Shown here: positions 6,564-13,848 of the stretch, one piece after another | How positions within the stretch are numbered: the first letter of the stretch is position 1 | Layout: each line of letters starts with the position of its first letter | Origin: DATBMY01 sp036554605 | Lineage (GTDB): Bacteria > Acidobacteriota > Blastocatellia > UBA7656 | Reading direction: 5' to 3' | Length of the DNA stretch: 14,718 bases | NCBI GenBank assembly: GCA_036554605.1 | Contig: DATBMY010000152.1 | Span: 1-14,718 of the forward strand | Made by a program: the position numbers and the translations under genes | Notes under the pieces: generated by a model | Told to the model about the DNA's origin: nothing | What the model saw: only the letters and a program-made list of their open reading frames with translations | Databases searched by the model: none

Positions 6564-6605
6564 TCTCGGGAAAATGAGATTAATGTTATACCTGGATTTA
6601 CGCCT

Positions 6606-7514
6606 ATGTGCTATCCTCTGGAGCAGAAAGATAATCTGGTATCGGTCATCATCCCCTGCTATAACTCCGAGAAAACCATCAGGCAGTGTCTGAGCGCCAT
6701 ATTAAACCAGCGCACATCGATTCGTTTTGACGTGATCGTGGTCGACAGCTCTTCGGATAACACGCCGGCAATAGTCGAGCAAGAGTTCCCTTCGGTGCGC
6801 CTGATACGTTTCGAAAGGCGCACCTTTGCCGGAGCCGCGCGCAACGCGGGAGTGCGCGCCACGACAGCGCCCTATTGTTTGATGATAGATTCCGACTGTG
6901 TGGCCGAGCCCGATCTGATCGAGCGCGTGGTCGCGCGCCACCGGGAGGCAGAGTACGCCGCGGTTGGAGGCGCGCTGATAAACGGCACTCCGGGGAGCTT
7001 GAGCGGATGGATAGGTTACCTGATCGAATTCAAGGAATTCATGCCTACAACCAGATTGCGTTTTGAAAGAAGCGTCCCGACGGCAAATATCGCATATAGA
7101 CGCGAGATACTGGAGCGTTATGGTTTTTTCGACGAAGACATGTGGCTCGCCGAAGACATTCTGCTTAACTGGAAGATACACAGCGGAGGCGAGCCCATAT
7201 TGTTCGATCCCGAAATCGCGGTTATACACTTGAATCGAACCGGCTGGCGGCGGGTTCTAAATTATCAAGTCAGTCTCGGCAGGCTTTCCGCCGTCGCGCG
7301 AGTCCGCGGCGGGCTGCCGGGTAAGGTATTGATCGATTATCCCGCGCTGGTCTTATTGATGCCTTTTGTAAGAACGGCGAGAGCAGCCGGGTGGCTGTGG
7401 GCTCATGATAAAAAGGCATTCCTCATTTTCCTGCTCGCGTGGCCGTTCTATTTTCTCGCCGCGTCATTCTGGTCATACGGTTTCTTGCGCGAAGCCATCA
7501 ATAACAGGCAATGA
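6606..7514 (+). CDS. GT2 glycosyltransferase with C-terminal membrane segments
   Basis: A GT-A fold enzyme. From the ATG at 6606 it has 302 aa: LVSVIIPCYNSEKTI (11-25), VDSSSDNT (46-53), FAGAARNAGV (74-83), the DxD-type IDSDC (94-98) and LAEDILLNWK (181-190) with the acidic pair of the catalytic base. Hydrophobic stretches near 240-257 and 271-293 suggest membrane anchoring, as in EPS glycosyltransferases. An in-frame ATG at 6546 would add 20 residues but lies only 20 nt from the divergent GT2 start and inside that gene's promoter candidate, and the extension does not look like part of the fold; 6606 is preferred, although neither start has a clear Shine-Dalgarno. It is the only GT of the locus on this strand. 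Substrate unknown. Confidence 0.85.
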   Translation: MCYPLEQKDNLVSVIIPCYNSEKTIRQCLSAILNQRTSIRFDVIVVDSSSDNTPAIVEQEFPSVRLIRFERRTFAGAARNAGVRATTAPYCLMIDSDCVAEPDLIERVVARHREAEYAAVGGALINGTPGSLSGWIGYLIEFKEFMPTTRLRFERSVPTANIAYRREILERYGFFDEDMWLAEDILLNWKIHSGGEPILFDPEIAVIHLNRTGWRRVLNYQVSLGRLSAVARVRGGLPGKVLIDYPALVLLMPFVRTARAAGWLWAHDKKAFLIFLLAWPFYFLAASFWSYGFLREAINNRQ

Positions 7515-7533
7515 TTTTGATAAACAGGATATA

Positions 7534-7569
7534 GCCCGCGGCAAACGGGCTGAAGGCCGAGCCGCGGGC
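7534..7569 (+). terminator. GC-rich stem-loop after the GT2 gene, terminator-like without a T run
   Basis: GCCCGCGGC (7534-7542) and GCCGCGGGC (7561-7569) form a perfect 9-bp stem with an 18-nt loop, starting 20 nt after the stop at 7514. No run of T follows, so it is not a classical intrinsic terminator. It may stabilise the 3' end, act with Rho, or act as a leader hairpin of the gene at 7653. Confidence 0.4.
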
Positions 7570-7636
7570 CGCTGTTCGATACAATAACCCCAGGTTGCCT
7601 GAAGGCTTTCGCCTGTGTTTGAATCAGACCTCCATC

Positions 7637-7644
7637 AAGGTGAT
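7637..7644 (+). promoter_or_regulatory. Ribosome binding site of the TMTC-like gene
   Basis: AAGGTGAT ends 8 nt before the ATG at 7653. GGTGAT complements the inner part of the anti-Shine-Dalgarno sequence and supports this start. Confidence 0.45.
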
Positions 7645-7652
7645 TTCATAAG

Positions 7653-9659
7653 ATGACTACGAGAACGCACCCGGCCGCGAAAGCGCAGGGCAGAAGGAAA
7701 AAGAGCGAAAAGGCGGCTCGCCCCGGGACGGCCCGGCGGCTGAGCGAAAAGCCTTATCATATCTATTCAGTCGTCGCGCTCGTGGCGCTTGTATTCGCCT
7801 GTTACGCAAACTCGCTCGGCAACGGCTTCGTATTTGACGACCACACCCTTGCCGGTCGCTTCAGCCGGGCCGAGAGCTTTGCCGAACTTCTCGGCGTTAT
7901 GCGCTCGTATCGCCCCGTAAGAACTCTCTCTTATACGTTCGACTACTGGATCTGGGGCGAGAACCCGTTCGGGTTTCACCTCACGAACGTGCTGCTGCAC
8001 GCGGCGGCCGTCGCGGTCTTCTTCTTCCTCGTCCGCCGGATTACGGGCAAGCTGATGACCGCGCTGGTGGCCGCGGCGATCTTTGCCGCGCATCCCTTAC
8101 AGACCGACGCCGTCTCCTACGTCTCGGGCCGCCGCGACGTGCTGTTTGCCCTCTTCTACTTCGCGGCATTCTTGAGCTACCTCAACTACAGCTCGAAAAG
8201 ATCTATTAAGAGCCTTCTGATGTTTGCGGCCTTCTGGGGACTCAGCCTGATGTCGAAAGAGATGGCCGTGAGCCTGCCGGCGGTCATCTTCTTATGGAAT
8301 TTCTGCGAGCTGTGGCCCGGCCAGCCGGGCACATGGCCGAGGCAAACTCTCCTATCGGCGCGCGCCGCGTTTATCAAAGATAAATGGCTTTATATGCTGC
8401 TCGCGGCGGCGGCCGTCGCATACGTCCTTTATATGATCATCGCCTGGAGAGCCAGCGGGCGCGTCACCGGTGAAGGTGTAGAGTATTGGGGCGGCAGCTT
8501 TTTTACGAATTTGCTGATGGCCGCGCGCATACAGGCCTGGTACTTGAAGCAGCTCGTCTTTCCTACCCCCATCGCGCAGTATTACGGCACGTTCGATATC
8601 TCTTATTCGCTCTTGGATTATCGAGTGCTGGTTGCGATGGCCGTCGTTGGAGCGGCCGTAGCGGCGAGCTTCTGGTTGCTCAAGAAAGACCGGCTGATGG
8701 CTTTCGCCGCGCTCTCTTATTTCGCGATGCTCGCGCCCGTGAGCCAGATAATCCCGCACCACGAGATTGTAGCCGACCATTTTCTATACCTTCCGATGGC
8801 GGGCTTTGCGCTCCTGGTCGCGCTGGCCGTAAGGGCCCTCGCGGCAAAAGACGCGCAGTCGCGCCGTTATGCTTACGCGGGCGCCGGAATCTTAATCGTC
8901 GTCTTCGGCGCTCTGACCGTCGCGCGCAATCGCGACTGGAAGGATGACCTCGCGGTATGGCAGGCCAACTATGCGTCGGTCCCAATGTCGCCGCGCGCCG
9001 CCTATAATCTGGGCGGCATGTATCTGGGCTCCGATCCCGGCAGGGCCGAGAGCCTCTTCAAGCAATCGATCGCGAACGATCCGGAGTTCGAGTTCGGATA
9101 CCTTGCGCTGGCGCGCCTCTACGTATCCCAGAAGAGAGTGGCCGAGGCCGAAGAGATGATCGCGCGCGGGCTCGCCCTGTACGAGACCGACGCGGGATCG
9201 CACCTGATAAGGGGGCCCCGCAGGAATCTGTACCGGTCGCAGATGATGACCGTCCGGGCCGCCGCCGCGTGGGAAGCGGGCGAGCCTCAAAAGACCGAAG
9301 AGTTCTTGTGGGAAGCCGTCAAGCTCTATCCGGGGAATGTCGAGCCGTACATGTCGCTTGCGAACTTCTACGGAGTGAAGGACCGTCCAAGGGAAGTCGA
9401 AGTCCTCAGACAGGCTGTGGGAGCCAATTCCAAGTCATTCGAGGTACACGCGCGGCTGGTTTTGAGGTTGATTGAAGAGAAGAATTACCGGGATGCCTCT
9501 GTATATATCGAGGATATGGCGGCCTTATCGCCGACGAAAAACGATTGCCGCAAGGCCGGGCCCTTCCTTTCAAGCGCAAGCTCTCTGGCGAGCCGCGAGC
9601 CTCAGCTTCGAGACCAGAGCGAGCGCCTTCGCGCGATCATCAGCCGGTGCGCGGAGTGA
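7653..9659 (+). CDS. TMTC-like multi-spanning membrane protein with C-terminal TPR repeats; putative GT-C glycosyltransferase
   Basis: A 668-aa protein. A basic cytoplasmic tail (1-33) precedes about ten hydrophobic helices, from about 36-52 to 407-423. GFVFDDH (58-64) after the first helix gives the Asp pair expected in the first periplasmic loop of GT-C enzymes. YRPVRTLSYTFDYWIWG (86-102), HPLQTDAVSYVSGRRDVL (147-164), SKEMAVSLPA (201-210), ADHFLYLPMAG (374-384) and RNRDWKDDLAVW (425-436) all match the conserved signature of the TMTC/DUF1736 family. From about 445 on the helical, Ala/Leu-rich sequence contains TPR-like units, fewer than in the eukaryotic proteins. Animal TMTC1-4 are protein O-mannosyltransferases using lipid-linked mannose. 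A bacterial role as lipid-linked sugar transferase to protein or glycan is inference. It converges on the flippase operon across a G-rich inverted repeat. Confidence 0.85.
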   Translation: MTTRTHPAAKAQGRRKKSEKAARPGTARRLSEKPYHIYSVVALVALVFACYANSLGNGFVFDDHTLAGRFSRAESFAELLGVMRSYRPVRTLSYTFDYWIWGENPFGFHLTNVLLHAAAVAVFFFLVRRITGKLMTALVAAAIFAAHPLQTDAVSYVSGRRDVLFALFYFAAFLSYLNYSSKRSIKSLLMFAAFWGLSLMSKEMAVSLPAVIFLWNFCELWPGQPGTWPRQTLLSARAAFIKDKWLYMLLAAAAVAYVLYMIIAWRASGRVTGEGVEYWGGSFFTNLLMAARIQAWYLKQLVFPTPIAQYYGTFDISYSLLDYRVLVAMAVVGAAVAASFWLLKKDRLMAFAALSYFAMLAPVSQIIPHHEIVADHFLYLPMAGFALLVALAVRALAAKDAQSRRYAYAGAGILIVVFGALTVARNRDWKDDLAVWQANYASVPMSPRAAYNLGGMYLGSDPGRAESLFKQSIANDPEFEFGYLALARLYVSQKRVAEAEEMIARGLALYETDAGSHLIRGPRRNLYRSQMMTVRAAAAWEAGEPQKTEEFLWEAVKLYPGNVEPYMSLANFYGVKDRPREVEVLRQAVGANSKSFEVHARLVLRLIEEKNYRDASVYIEDMAALSPTKNDCRKAGPFLSSASSLASREPQLRDQSERLRAIISRCAE

Positions 9660-9669
9660 TTAGTGGCTA

Positions 9670-9693
9670 GGGGTCAGGGGCCGGGGGTCAGGG
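9670..9693 (+). repeat. G-quadruplex motif downstream of the TMTC-like gene
   Basis: Four G tracts of 4, 4, 5 and 3 with loops TCA, CC and TCA fit the G3+N1-7 quadruplex rule. It lies on the coding strand, so the mRNA would carry it 11 nt after the stop. Confidence 0.55.
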
Positions 9694-9782
9694 ATTGTCA
9701 GGTAAGATCGTATTTGAATTATGAGATTCTAGATTTGTGATACGGGGATTGACTATCCAGCTGTAAGCTGTCGCCTATCCGG

Positions 9783-9827
9783 CCCTGACCCCTGCCCCCC
9801 GACCTCTGACCCCTGGCTCCCGGCCCC
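9783..9827 (-). repeat. G-quadruplex motif downstream of the convergent GT2 gene
   Basis: On the minus strand six G tracts lie at 9827-9824, 9821-9819, 9813-9810, 9800-9795, 9792-9789 and 9785-9783, with loops of 2, 5, 9, 2 and 3 nt. The first tract begins with the last base of the TAG stop codon, so the GT2 transcript would enter a quadruplex-prone stretch directly at its stop. Confidence 0.55.
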
Positions 9828-10810
9828 TAGCCACCGATCGCTGACATGTGCGCGTTTGAAGAGGTGGGCGTCGTCGGCGGCGGCATTCGCAAGAACGCGC
9901 GCGCCGCGCCCGCCCCAACCGCGATAGAGTTGACCAGGAGCGCCGCCGCGCAGCCTATAGTCTCTGTCGCGCTCATGCCGAGGTCGCCTTTGCGCGCCCC
10001 CATCCGCCAGATGTCGAGCGCCGCTTTAGCCGGCACGAGCGCAAGCGGTGCGAGCGGCCCGATACGCCTGAAGAGTTTTCCATAAGGCACGTTCGCGCCG
10101 CCGCGCCGCACCTTCAAGAAGCAGTAGCCCCAGTAGAGGCCGTGCGCCAGAAAAAGCTTGAAACCGGGTAGAAAATGATGATGATTGCCCGCGCCCGGCG
10201 CGAGCAGTATGTGCCGGCCATGCCTGTGTATCTCGGCCGCCATTTGAACCTCGGAGCCGTGAAACGTAGAAGCCTCTTCGAAGGGCGCGCTGAGTATGTC
10301 GTCGCGGCGAAAGGCGCAGTTGTTCCCCGTAAGCATTGTCGTCCGGCGCTCAAAGCGCGCCTGCAAGAGGCCGAAGTTCGTTATGACGAAAGCGAACCCG
10401 AGCGGCGTCCTCTCCGACCAGACGGTCCCCTGGACCGCGCCGATATGCTCGTCGCCTCGCGCGAACACATCAAGGATCGTCTCGGCCCAGGTCGCCGCCG
10501 GTATGCAATCGGAATCCATGAAGGCGATTACCCCGGCCCTGGCGGCGCGGGCGCCGAAGTTTTTCTGCGCGTAATAGTGCAGTCCCTCGGCCTCAAGCAG
10601 GCGGACATGCGGCGCTACTATGGCAAGGTGCTCCTCCAGGTTCGGATGCAGTCGAGGGTCGGCCACGATTATCAGCTCGAACTTTTCGCGCGGGATGGTC
10701 TGCGCCGCGAAGGCTTTCAGGCACTCGTCCAGCTCGCGATAATCGCCCGGCGGGGTATTAGCCGTCTCGATCACGATTGAAAGCAAACAATCACCAGCTC
10801 GCTCGATCAT
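9827..10810 (-). CDS. GT2 glycosyltransferase with C-terminal membrane segments
   Basis: A 327-aa GT-A fold enzyme, third gene of the leftward flippase operon. LLSIVIETAN (9-18) begins the fold. The usual VDDGS is replaced by VADPR (49-53), QKNFGARAARAGVIAFMDSD (82-101) includes the DxD-type DSD, and NNCAFRRD (163-170) and GSEVQMAAEI (185-194) stand at the acceptor and base region, with E187 as the acidic residue. HHHF (210-213) is unusual. Two C-terminal hydrophobic stretches (about 251-266 and 283-307) suggest membrane attachment. The ATG overlaps the upstream GT4 stop (ATGA), and GAGG lies only 2 nt before it, so translation is probably coupled. The Pro/Thr/Ser-rich tail ends in Gly-Gly-stop encoded by the inverted repeat, so the C-terminus may have been reshaped when the repeat arrived. 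Sugar specificity unknown. Confidence 0.85.
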   Translation of the reverse strand: MIERAGDCLLSIVIETANTPPGDYRELDECLKAFAAQTIPREKFELIIVADPRLHPNLEEHLAIVAPHVRLLEAEGLHYYAQKNFGARAARAGVIAFMDSDCIPAATWAETILDVFARGDEHIGAVQGTVWSERTPLGFAFVITNFGLLQARFERRTTMLTGNNCAFRRDDILSAPFEEASTFHGSEVQMAAEIHRHGRHILLAPGAGNHHHFLPGFKLFLAHGLYWGYCFLKVRRGGANVPYGKLFRRIGPLAPLALVPAKAALDIWRMGARKGDLGMSATETIGCAAALLVNSIAVGAGAARAFLRMPPPTTPTSSNAHMSAIGG

Positions 10811-11976
10811 ATCCTCTTGTCGTTTACAACCGATTTGTACAGCTCCATGTATTCGGCGGCTACTTTGCGAAAATCATATTGCTCGGCGATCCTTCTGGCA
10901 TTGAGCCCGCGCGCCGCGCCGCGGTCCGAAGAGCCGAGTATGTCGCGCAGCGCCGAGCATATATCCGCCGCGCTGCCGGGGTCAACCACACGCCCGGCCG
11001 CGCCTTCGATAGGCTCCCTTAGAGCGATGCCCGTGGGACCGACCACAACCGCAAGCCCCGAAGCCATAGCCTCTATGACCACGTTGCCGAAGCTCTCATT
11101 GCGCGAAGGCAGGGCCAGCGTATCGGCCGCGCGCATTACGTCTGCGATGTCGTCGCGCACGCCGATATAAAGGACGCGCGAGCCGAGGCGCGCGGCCTCG
11201 CGCCGCACGGCTTCCGCCTGGGCGCCGTCGCCGGCAAAGACGAGAGTCGCGTCGGGCAGCTCGGTGATCAGCTCGCGCCAGGCCGCGAGAAGCTGTCCTA
11301 CGCCTTTGCGCTCGATGAGCTGCCCGGCAAAGAGCGCCACCGGACCCTCCGGCAAGCTAAGACGCAATCGCGCCTCGCGCTTCTGCTCATTGGAAGCCGG
11401 GTAAAACTCATTAAGGTCGACGCCGTTGCTGACCAGCGTTATTCTATCGCGCCTTATGCCCTGCGCGATCAGCTCGTCGGCCACCGCGCGGTCGTTGGCC
11501 GCGAAATGGTCCGCCTCTGAAAGCGCCGATAATAGCATCAGCGCGTACGGGCTTTCGATTAGCTTGCGCAGCTCGCCGTCGGCCCCCCCGAGGCTCGGCT
11601 CGACGATGATGGGGAGCCCGGCAAGCTTTGCTCCGATGATCGCCCCGAGCGAAGATGCCGATAAGCAGTGCGCGTGCGCTATGTCGAAAGAGCGGCCGCG
11701 CGCGGCGACGTAAGCGGCCATCGCGAGAAACTGCGATGTGTGCGTGGCCGCCGATTCGCGAAGGACCGGGAGCCGGCGCACTCTTACTCCTCGCACGGTC
11801 TCTAGAGACTTGAGGCCGCGGGCGAATCGCGTAGTAACTATCCGGGCATCCGCCCCGAGAGAAATAATCGCGCGCGCAAGCCCGAGGGCCTTTAACTCCG
11901 CCCCGGCCATATAAGGCAGCATGCGCTGCGACACCATAAGCACCCTGAGCGCCGGCTCGCTGTTGTTTTCGGTCAT
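10807..11976 (-). CDS. Glycosyltransferase family 4 (GT-B fold), classical E-x7-E
   Basis: A cytoplasmic retaining GT4 enzyme, 389 aa from the ATG at 11976. RVLMVSQRMLPYMAGAE (11-27) is the N-terminal glycine loop. VSNGVDLNEFYP (182-193) is the linker hallmark, AGQLIERKG (217-225) starts the donor domain, and NESFGNVVIEAMASG (293-307) holds the E-x7-E pair (Glu294 and Glu302) that contacts the nucleotide sugar. This is a complete active site, unlike the GT4 at 607-1722. A TTG at 11991 would add five residues; neither start has a clear Shine-Dalgarno, and ATG is preferred. It starts 30 nt after the flippase stop and overlaps the next GT2 by four bases, so all three form one operon. A lipid-linked oligosaccharide for the flippase is the natural product, by inference. 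Confidence 0.92.
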   Translation of the reverse strand: MTENNSEPALRVLMVSQRMLPYMAGAELKALGLARAIISLGADARIVTTRFARGLKSLETVRGVRVRRLPVLRESAATHTSQFLAMAAYVAARGRSFDIAHAHCLSASSLGAIIGAKLAGLPIIVEPSLGGADGELRKLIESPYALMLLSALSEADHFAANDRAVADELIAQGIRRDRITLVSNGVDLNEFYPASNEQKREARLRLSLPEGPVALFAGQLIERKGVGQLLAAWRELITELPDATLVFAGDGAQAEAVRREAARLGSRVLYIGVRDDIADVMRAADTLALPSRNESFGNVVIEAMASGLAVVVGPTGIALREPIEGAAGRVVDPGSAADICSALRDILGSSDRGAARGLNARRIAEQYDFRKVAAEYMELYKSVVNDKRI

Positions 11977-12006
11977 GATAATCTGGGCCAAGAACGTAGG
12001 AGCAGA

Positions 12007-13545
12007 CTATAGCGCAGAAGTCTTCGATTTTTCATGCTGGCGGGAACGAAAACTAAAAAGATTGCGAAAAAGATCGCGGTCCTGGACAGTGATGCCGATC
12101 ATGGCGACGGCGGCCGTATAGACTAAGAGCACCGATGCGGAGACGGCGGCAAGAGCGGCGTAAGGATTTGCGGGCGCGAGCGCGTCGGCAAGCGTGCCCG
12201 CGGCGGCGGCGGCCATCGCCGCAATAAGCAAGGGGACGTGGCCGCGGCTTATGCCCACGACGCCGAGCCTCCGGTTGGCCGCAAGGGCGTCGAGCGCGCT
12301 TGCGCTCACCGTCGAGGCGAGTTGCGCGATGGCGGCGCCCGTCATGCCGAGCGTCGGAATAAGCGCCAACCCGAGAGTCAGCCTTACGGCGCCCGCGATC
12401 AAACCGTGGACAAAAGGGATGCGCGCAAGACCTGCCATAACGAGAGCGGACGAAGCCGGGCCCGTAAGAAAGCCCGCCAGGGCTCCCGCCGCCGCGAGCG
12501 ATACTACACGCGAGGCGTCTATGAACTGAGCGCCGATGACCGCCATGACGCGCTCGGGAAAGAACTGAAGAATGACTATCGCCGGCAGGCACAGCATCAA
12601 TACCGACCGCGCCACCTGGAGGAATTGCGCCTTCAGATAACCGCGCCGCTCTTTGGCCAGCGCGTCGGCAATAGCGGGGCGAAGGGCCGCGTCAAAAGCC
12701 ATCGCTATCATCGCCGGCAGCAGCGCCGTCCGAAGCCCCACCGTATAGTGCGCGGCCGCCGTGGCCGAGATGAAGCTGAAGATCAAGAAGAGGTCGGACC
12801 GCGCAAGCAAATGCGCGAGCACCATCTGACCCCATACGGGAAGCCCTGTCGCGAGCAGTCCCTTCAGGTAAGCTCGCGCGCCGCGAGTTGCGGCCCCGCG
12901 CGGGATCAAGCGGCGATACATAATATAAGAGAGCGCGGCCGTGCCCATCACGGAGATGGTATAGATGAGACCCAGCGTGCCGGCGTCGGCGCTATCGCCG
13001 AGGATGAAAAAGAGGAGCGCCGTAAGCGTTACTCTAGTGACCGGCTCCGCGCCCAGGCGTATTAGCGACACATAACGCTGCGCGCCCATGCCTTCGGTGG
13101 TCCACAAGAAAGCGTCGGCGAAGATAATCGCGGGGAGCGCGGGAGCGGCCGCGCGCAGGAATTCTGAAAGCTCGGGGCGCGCAAGCGCGCTGGCTATCTG
13201 CCCGGACAAAAAGTATACGGCCGAGGCAAGCGCCAGCGCCGGCCCGAGCGTGATTGCGAGCGCCGAGCGCGCGGCCGCCGCGATCTCTGAACTCTTTCCG
13301 GTGGCCTTGAGGCTCGCCACCAATCGCACGGCGGCGCGCTCCTGCCCGAGCCGCGCGAGCGTGACGAGCACTTCTATGAGCCCGACGCCAAAAAGATATA
13401 AGCCCAGGTCGTCGGAGCCATACGCCTTTGCCACGAAAAGCGCGAAGACGTAACCGAGCAGCTTGTCGAAAGCAAGCCCGGCAAATCTTATCGACGCCTG
13501 CCGGGGCACGTGCGCCAGGTCTTTTATAGTGGGATCGCCGGTCAT
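12007..13545 (-). CDS. Oligosaccharide flippase, Wzx-like (MVF/MOP superfamily)
   Basis: An inner-membrane protein of 512 aa with about 12-14 hydrophobic helices across its whole length, the size and layout of Wzx-type flippases that turn undecaprenyl-linked oligosaccharide to the periplasm. The N-terminus, with a conserved RQASIRFAGLAFDKLLGYVF (15-34) leading into AKAYGSDDLGLYLFGVGLIE (39-58), is typical of the polysaccharide-synthesis branch. The ATG at 13545 is chosen over an upstream TTG at 13566, because that TTG lies within the -10 of the promoter candidate. First gene of an operon with the GT4 and GT2 downstream. Its presence beside a Wzm/Wzt exporter means two transport routes in one locus. 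No Wzy polymerase is seen, and Ala-rich composition limits finer classification. Confidence 0.88.
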   Translation of the reverse strand: MTGDPTIKDLAHVPRQASIRFAGLAFDKLLGYVFALFVAKAYGSDDLGLYLFGVGLIEVLVTLARLGQERAAVRLVASLKATGKSSEIAAAARSALAITLGPALALASAVYFLSGQIASALARPELSEFLRAAAPALPAIIFADAFLWTTEGMGAQRYVSLIRLGAEPVTRVTLTALLFFILGDSADAGTLGLIYTISVMGTAALSYIMYRRLIPRGAATRGARAYLKGLLATGLPVWGQMVLAHLLARSDLFLIFSFISATAAAHYTVGLRTALLPAMIAMAFDAALRPAIADALAKERRGYLKAQFLQVARSVLMLCLPAIVILQFFPERVMAVIGAQFIDASRVVSLAAAGALAGFLTGPASSALVMAGLARIPFVHGLIAGAVRLTLGLALIPTLGMTGAAIAQLASTVSASALDALAANRRLGVVGISRGHVPLLIAAMAAAAAGTLADALAPANPYAALAAVSASVLLVYTAAVAMIGITVQDRDLFRNLFSFRSRQHEKSKTSAL

Positions 13546-13565
13546 AATCGATGCGCGCCAGGGCA

Positions 13566-13594
13566 ACTATATTGCAACTGCGCGGCGGTAGCAA
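13566..13594 (-). promoter_or_regulatory. Promoter candidate for the flippase-GT4-GT2 operon
   Basis: On the minus strand TTGCTA (13594-13589), a 17-nt spacer and TATAGT (13571-13566) predict a start near 13559, about 14 nt before the ATG at 13545. GCAACT occurs twice on the plus strand, at 13563-13568 and 13574-13579. These copies are 11 bp (one helical turn) apart and overlap the -10, so they could be a repressor site. Confidence 0.5.
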
Positions 13595-13628
13595 AACGGG
13601 CCGCGAGCGGCGCTCGCGCGCTCTCGTC

Positions 13629-13657
13629 TTGACAGCGCCGCTTGAACGTAAGATTAT
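13629..13657 (+). promoter_or_regulatory. Promoter candidate for the cytochrome c/monooxygenase gene
   Basis: TTGACA (13629-13634), a 17-nt spacer and GATTAT (13652-13657) would start transcription near 13664, giving a leader of about 185 nt. No riboswitch-like structure was recognised in that leader. A nearer promoter cannot be excluded. Confidence 0.35.
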
Positions 13658-13848
13658 GGCAACGCCGCAATCTAAATCCAAACCTTTGCTGGATTAGCCG
13701 ACGATTAATTGTAACCGCGTCGCGCGTGTCGCGTAGTTGCAAGCAGTAAAAAGGCGAGTGAGACAATTCATTCAAAGTCATAGTGAGTAACCATCGCGGC
13801 CGGATCAGTGGTTCCGGGGCGGTCAATCAAGCAGATCAGGAGAATTCT

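Larger units (their letters stand above)
9663..9834. repeat. Inverted G-rich repeat between convergent genes, MITE-like
   Basis: GTGGCTAGGGG (9663-9673) is repeated as a perfect reverse complement at 9824-9834. Inward of both ends lie tracts built from GGGGTCAGG and CCGGG units, in opposite orientation. The middle (about 9704-9780) is AT-rich and has no ORF. The left arm starts 3 nt after the stop of the TMTC-like gene; the right arm contains the stop codon of the convergent GT2 gene. No target-site duplication is visible, so transposition origin is unproven. It may instead act as a bidirectional 3'-end element. Confidence 0.6.
13546..13848. other. Divergent intergenic region between flippase operon and cytochrome c gene
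   Basis: These 303 bases hold the two divergent promoter candidates (13566-13594 leftward, 13629-13657 rightward) and the AGGAG ribosome binding site at 13838-13842. I see no coding region or RNA gene in it; a minus-strand ORF across 13542-13826 has no ribosome binding site and no recognisable product. Confidence 0.5.

Noticed and set aside
6546..6605. Upstream in-frame ATG for the plus-strand GT2
   Set aside because: It overlaps the promoter candidate of the divergent gene, has no ribosome binding site and adds 20 residues outside the GT2 fold; kept only as an alternative start.
9660..9836. Insertion sequence or true MITE
   Set aside because: No transposase and no target-site duplication beside the GTGGCTAGGGG termini; reported as an inverted repeat only.
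12238..13065. 275-aa open frame on the plus strand
   Set aside because: Antisense to the flippase gene; R/H/G-rich composition typical of GC-rich shadow frames.
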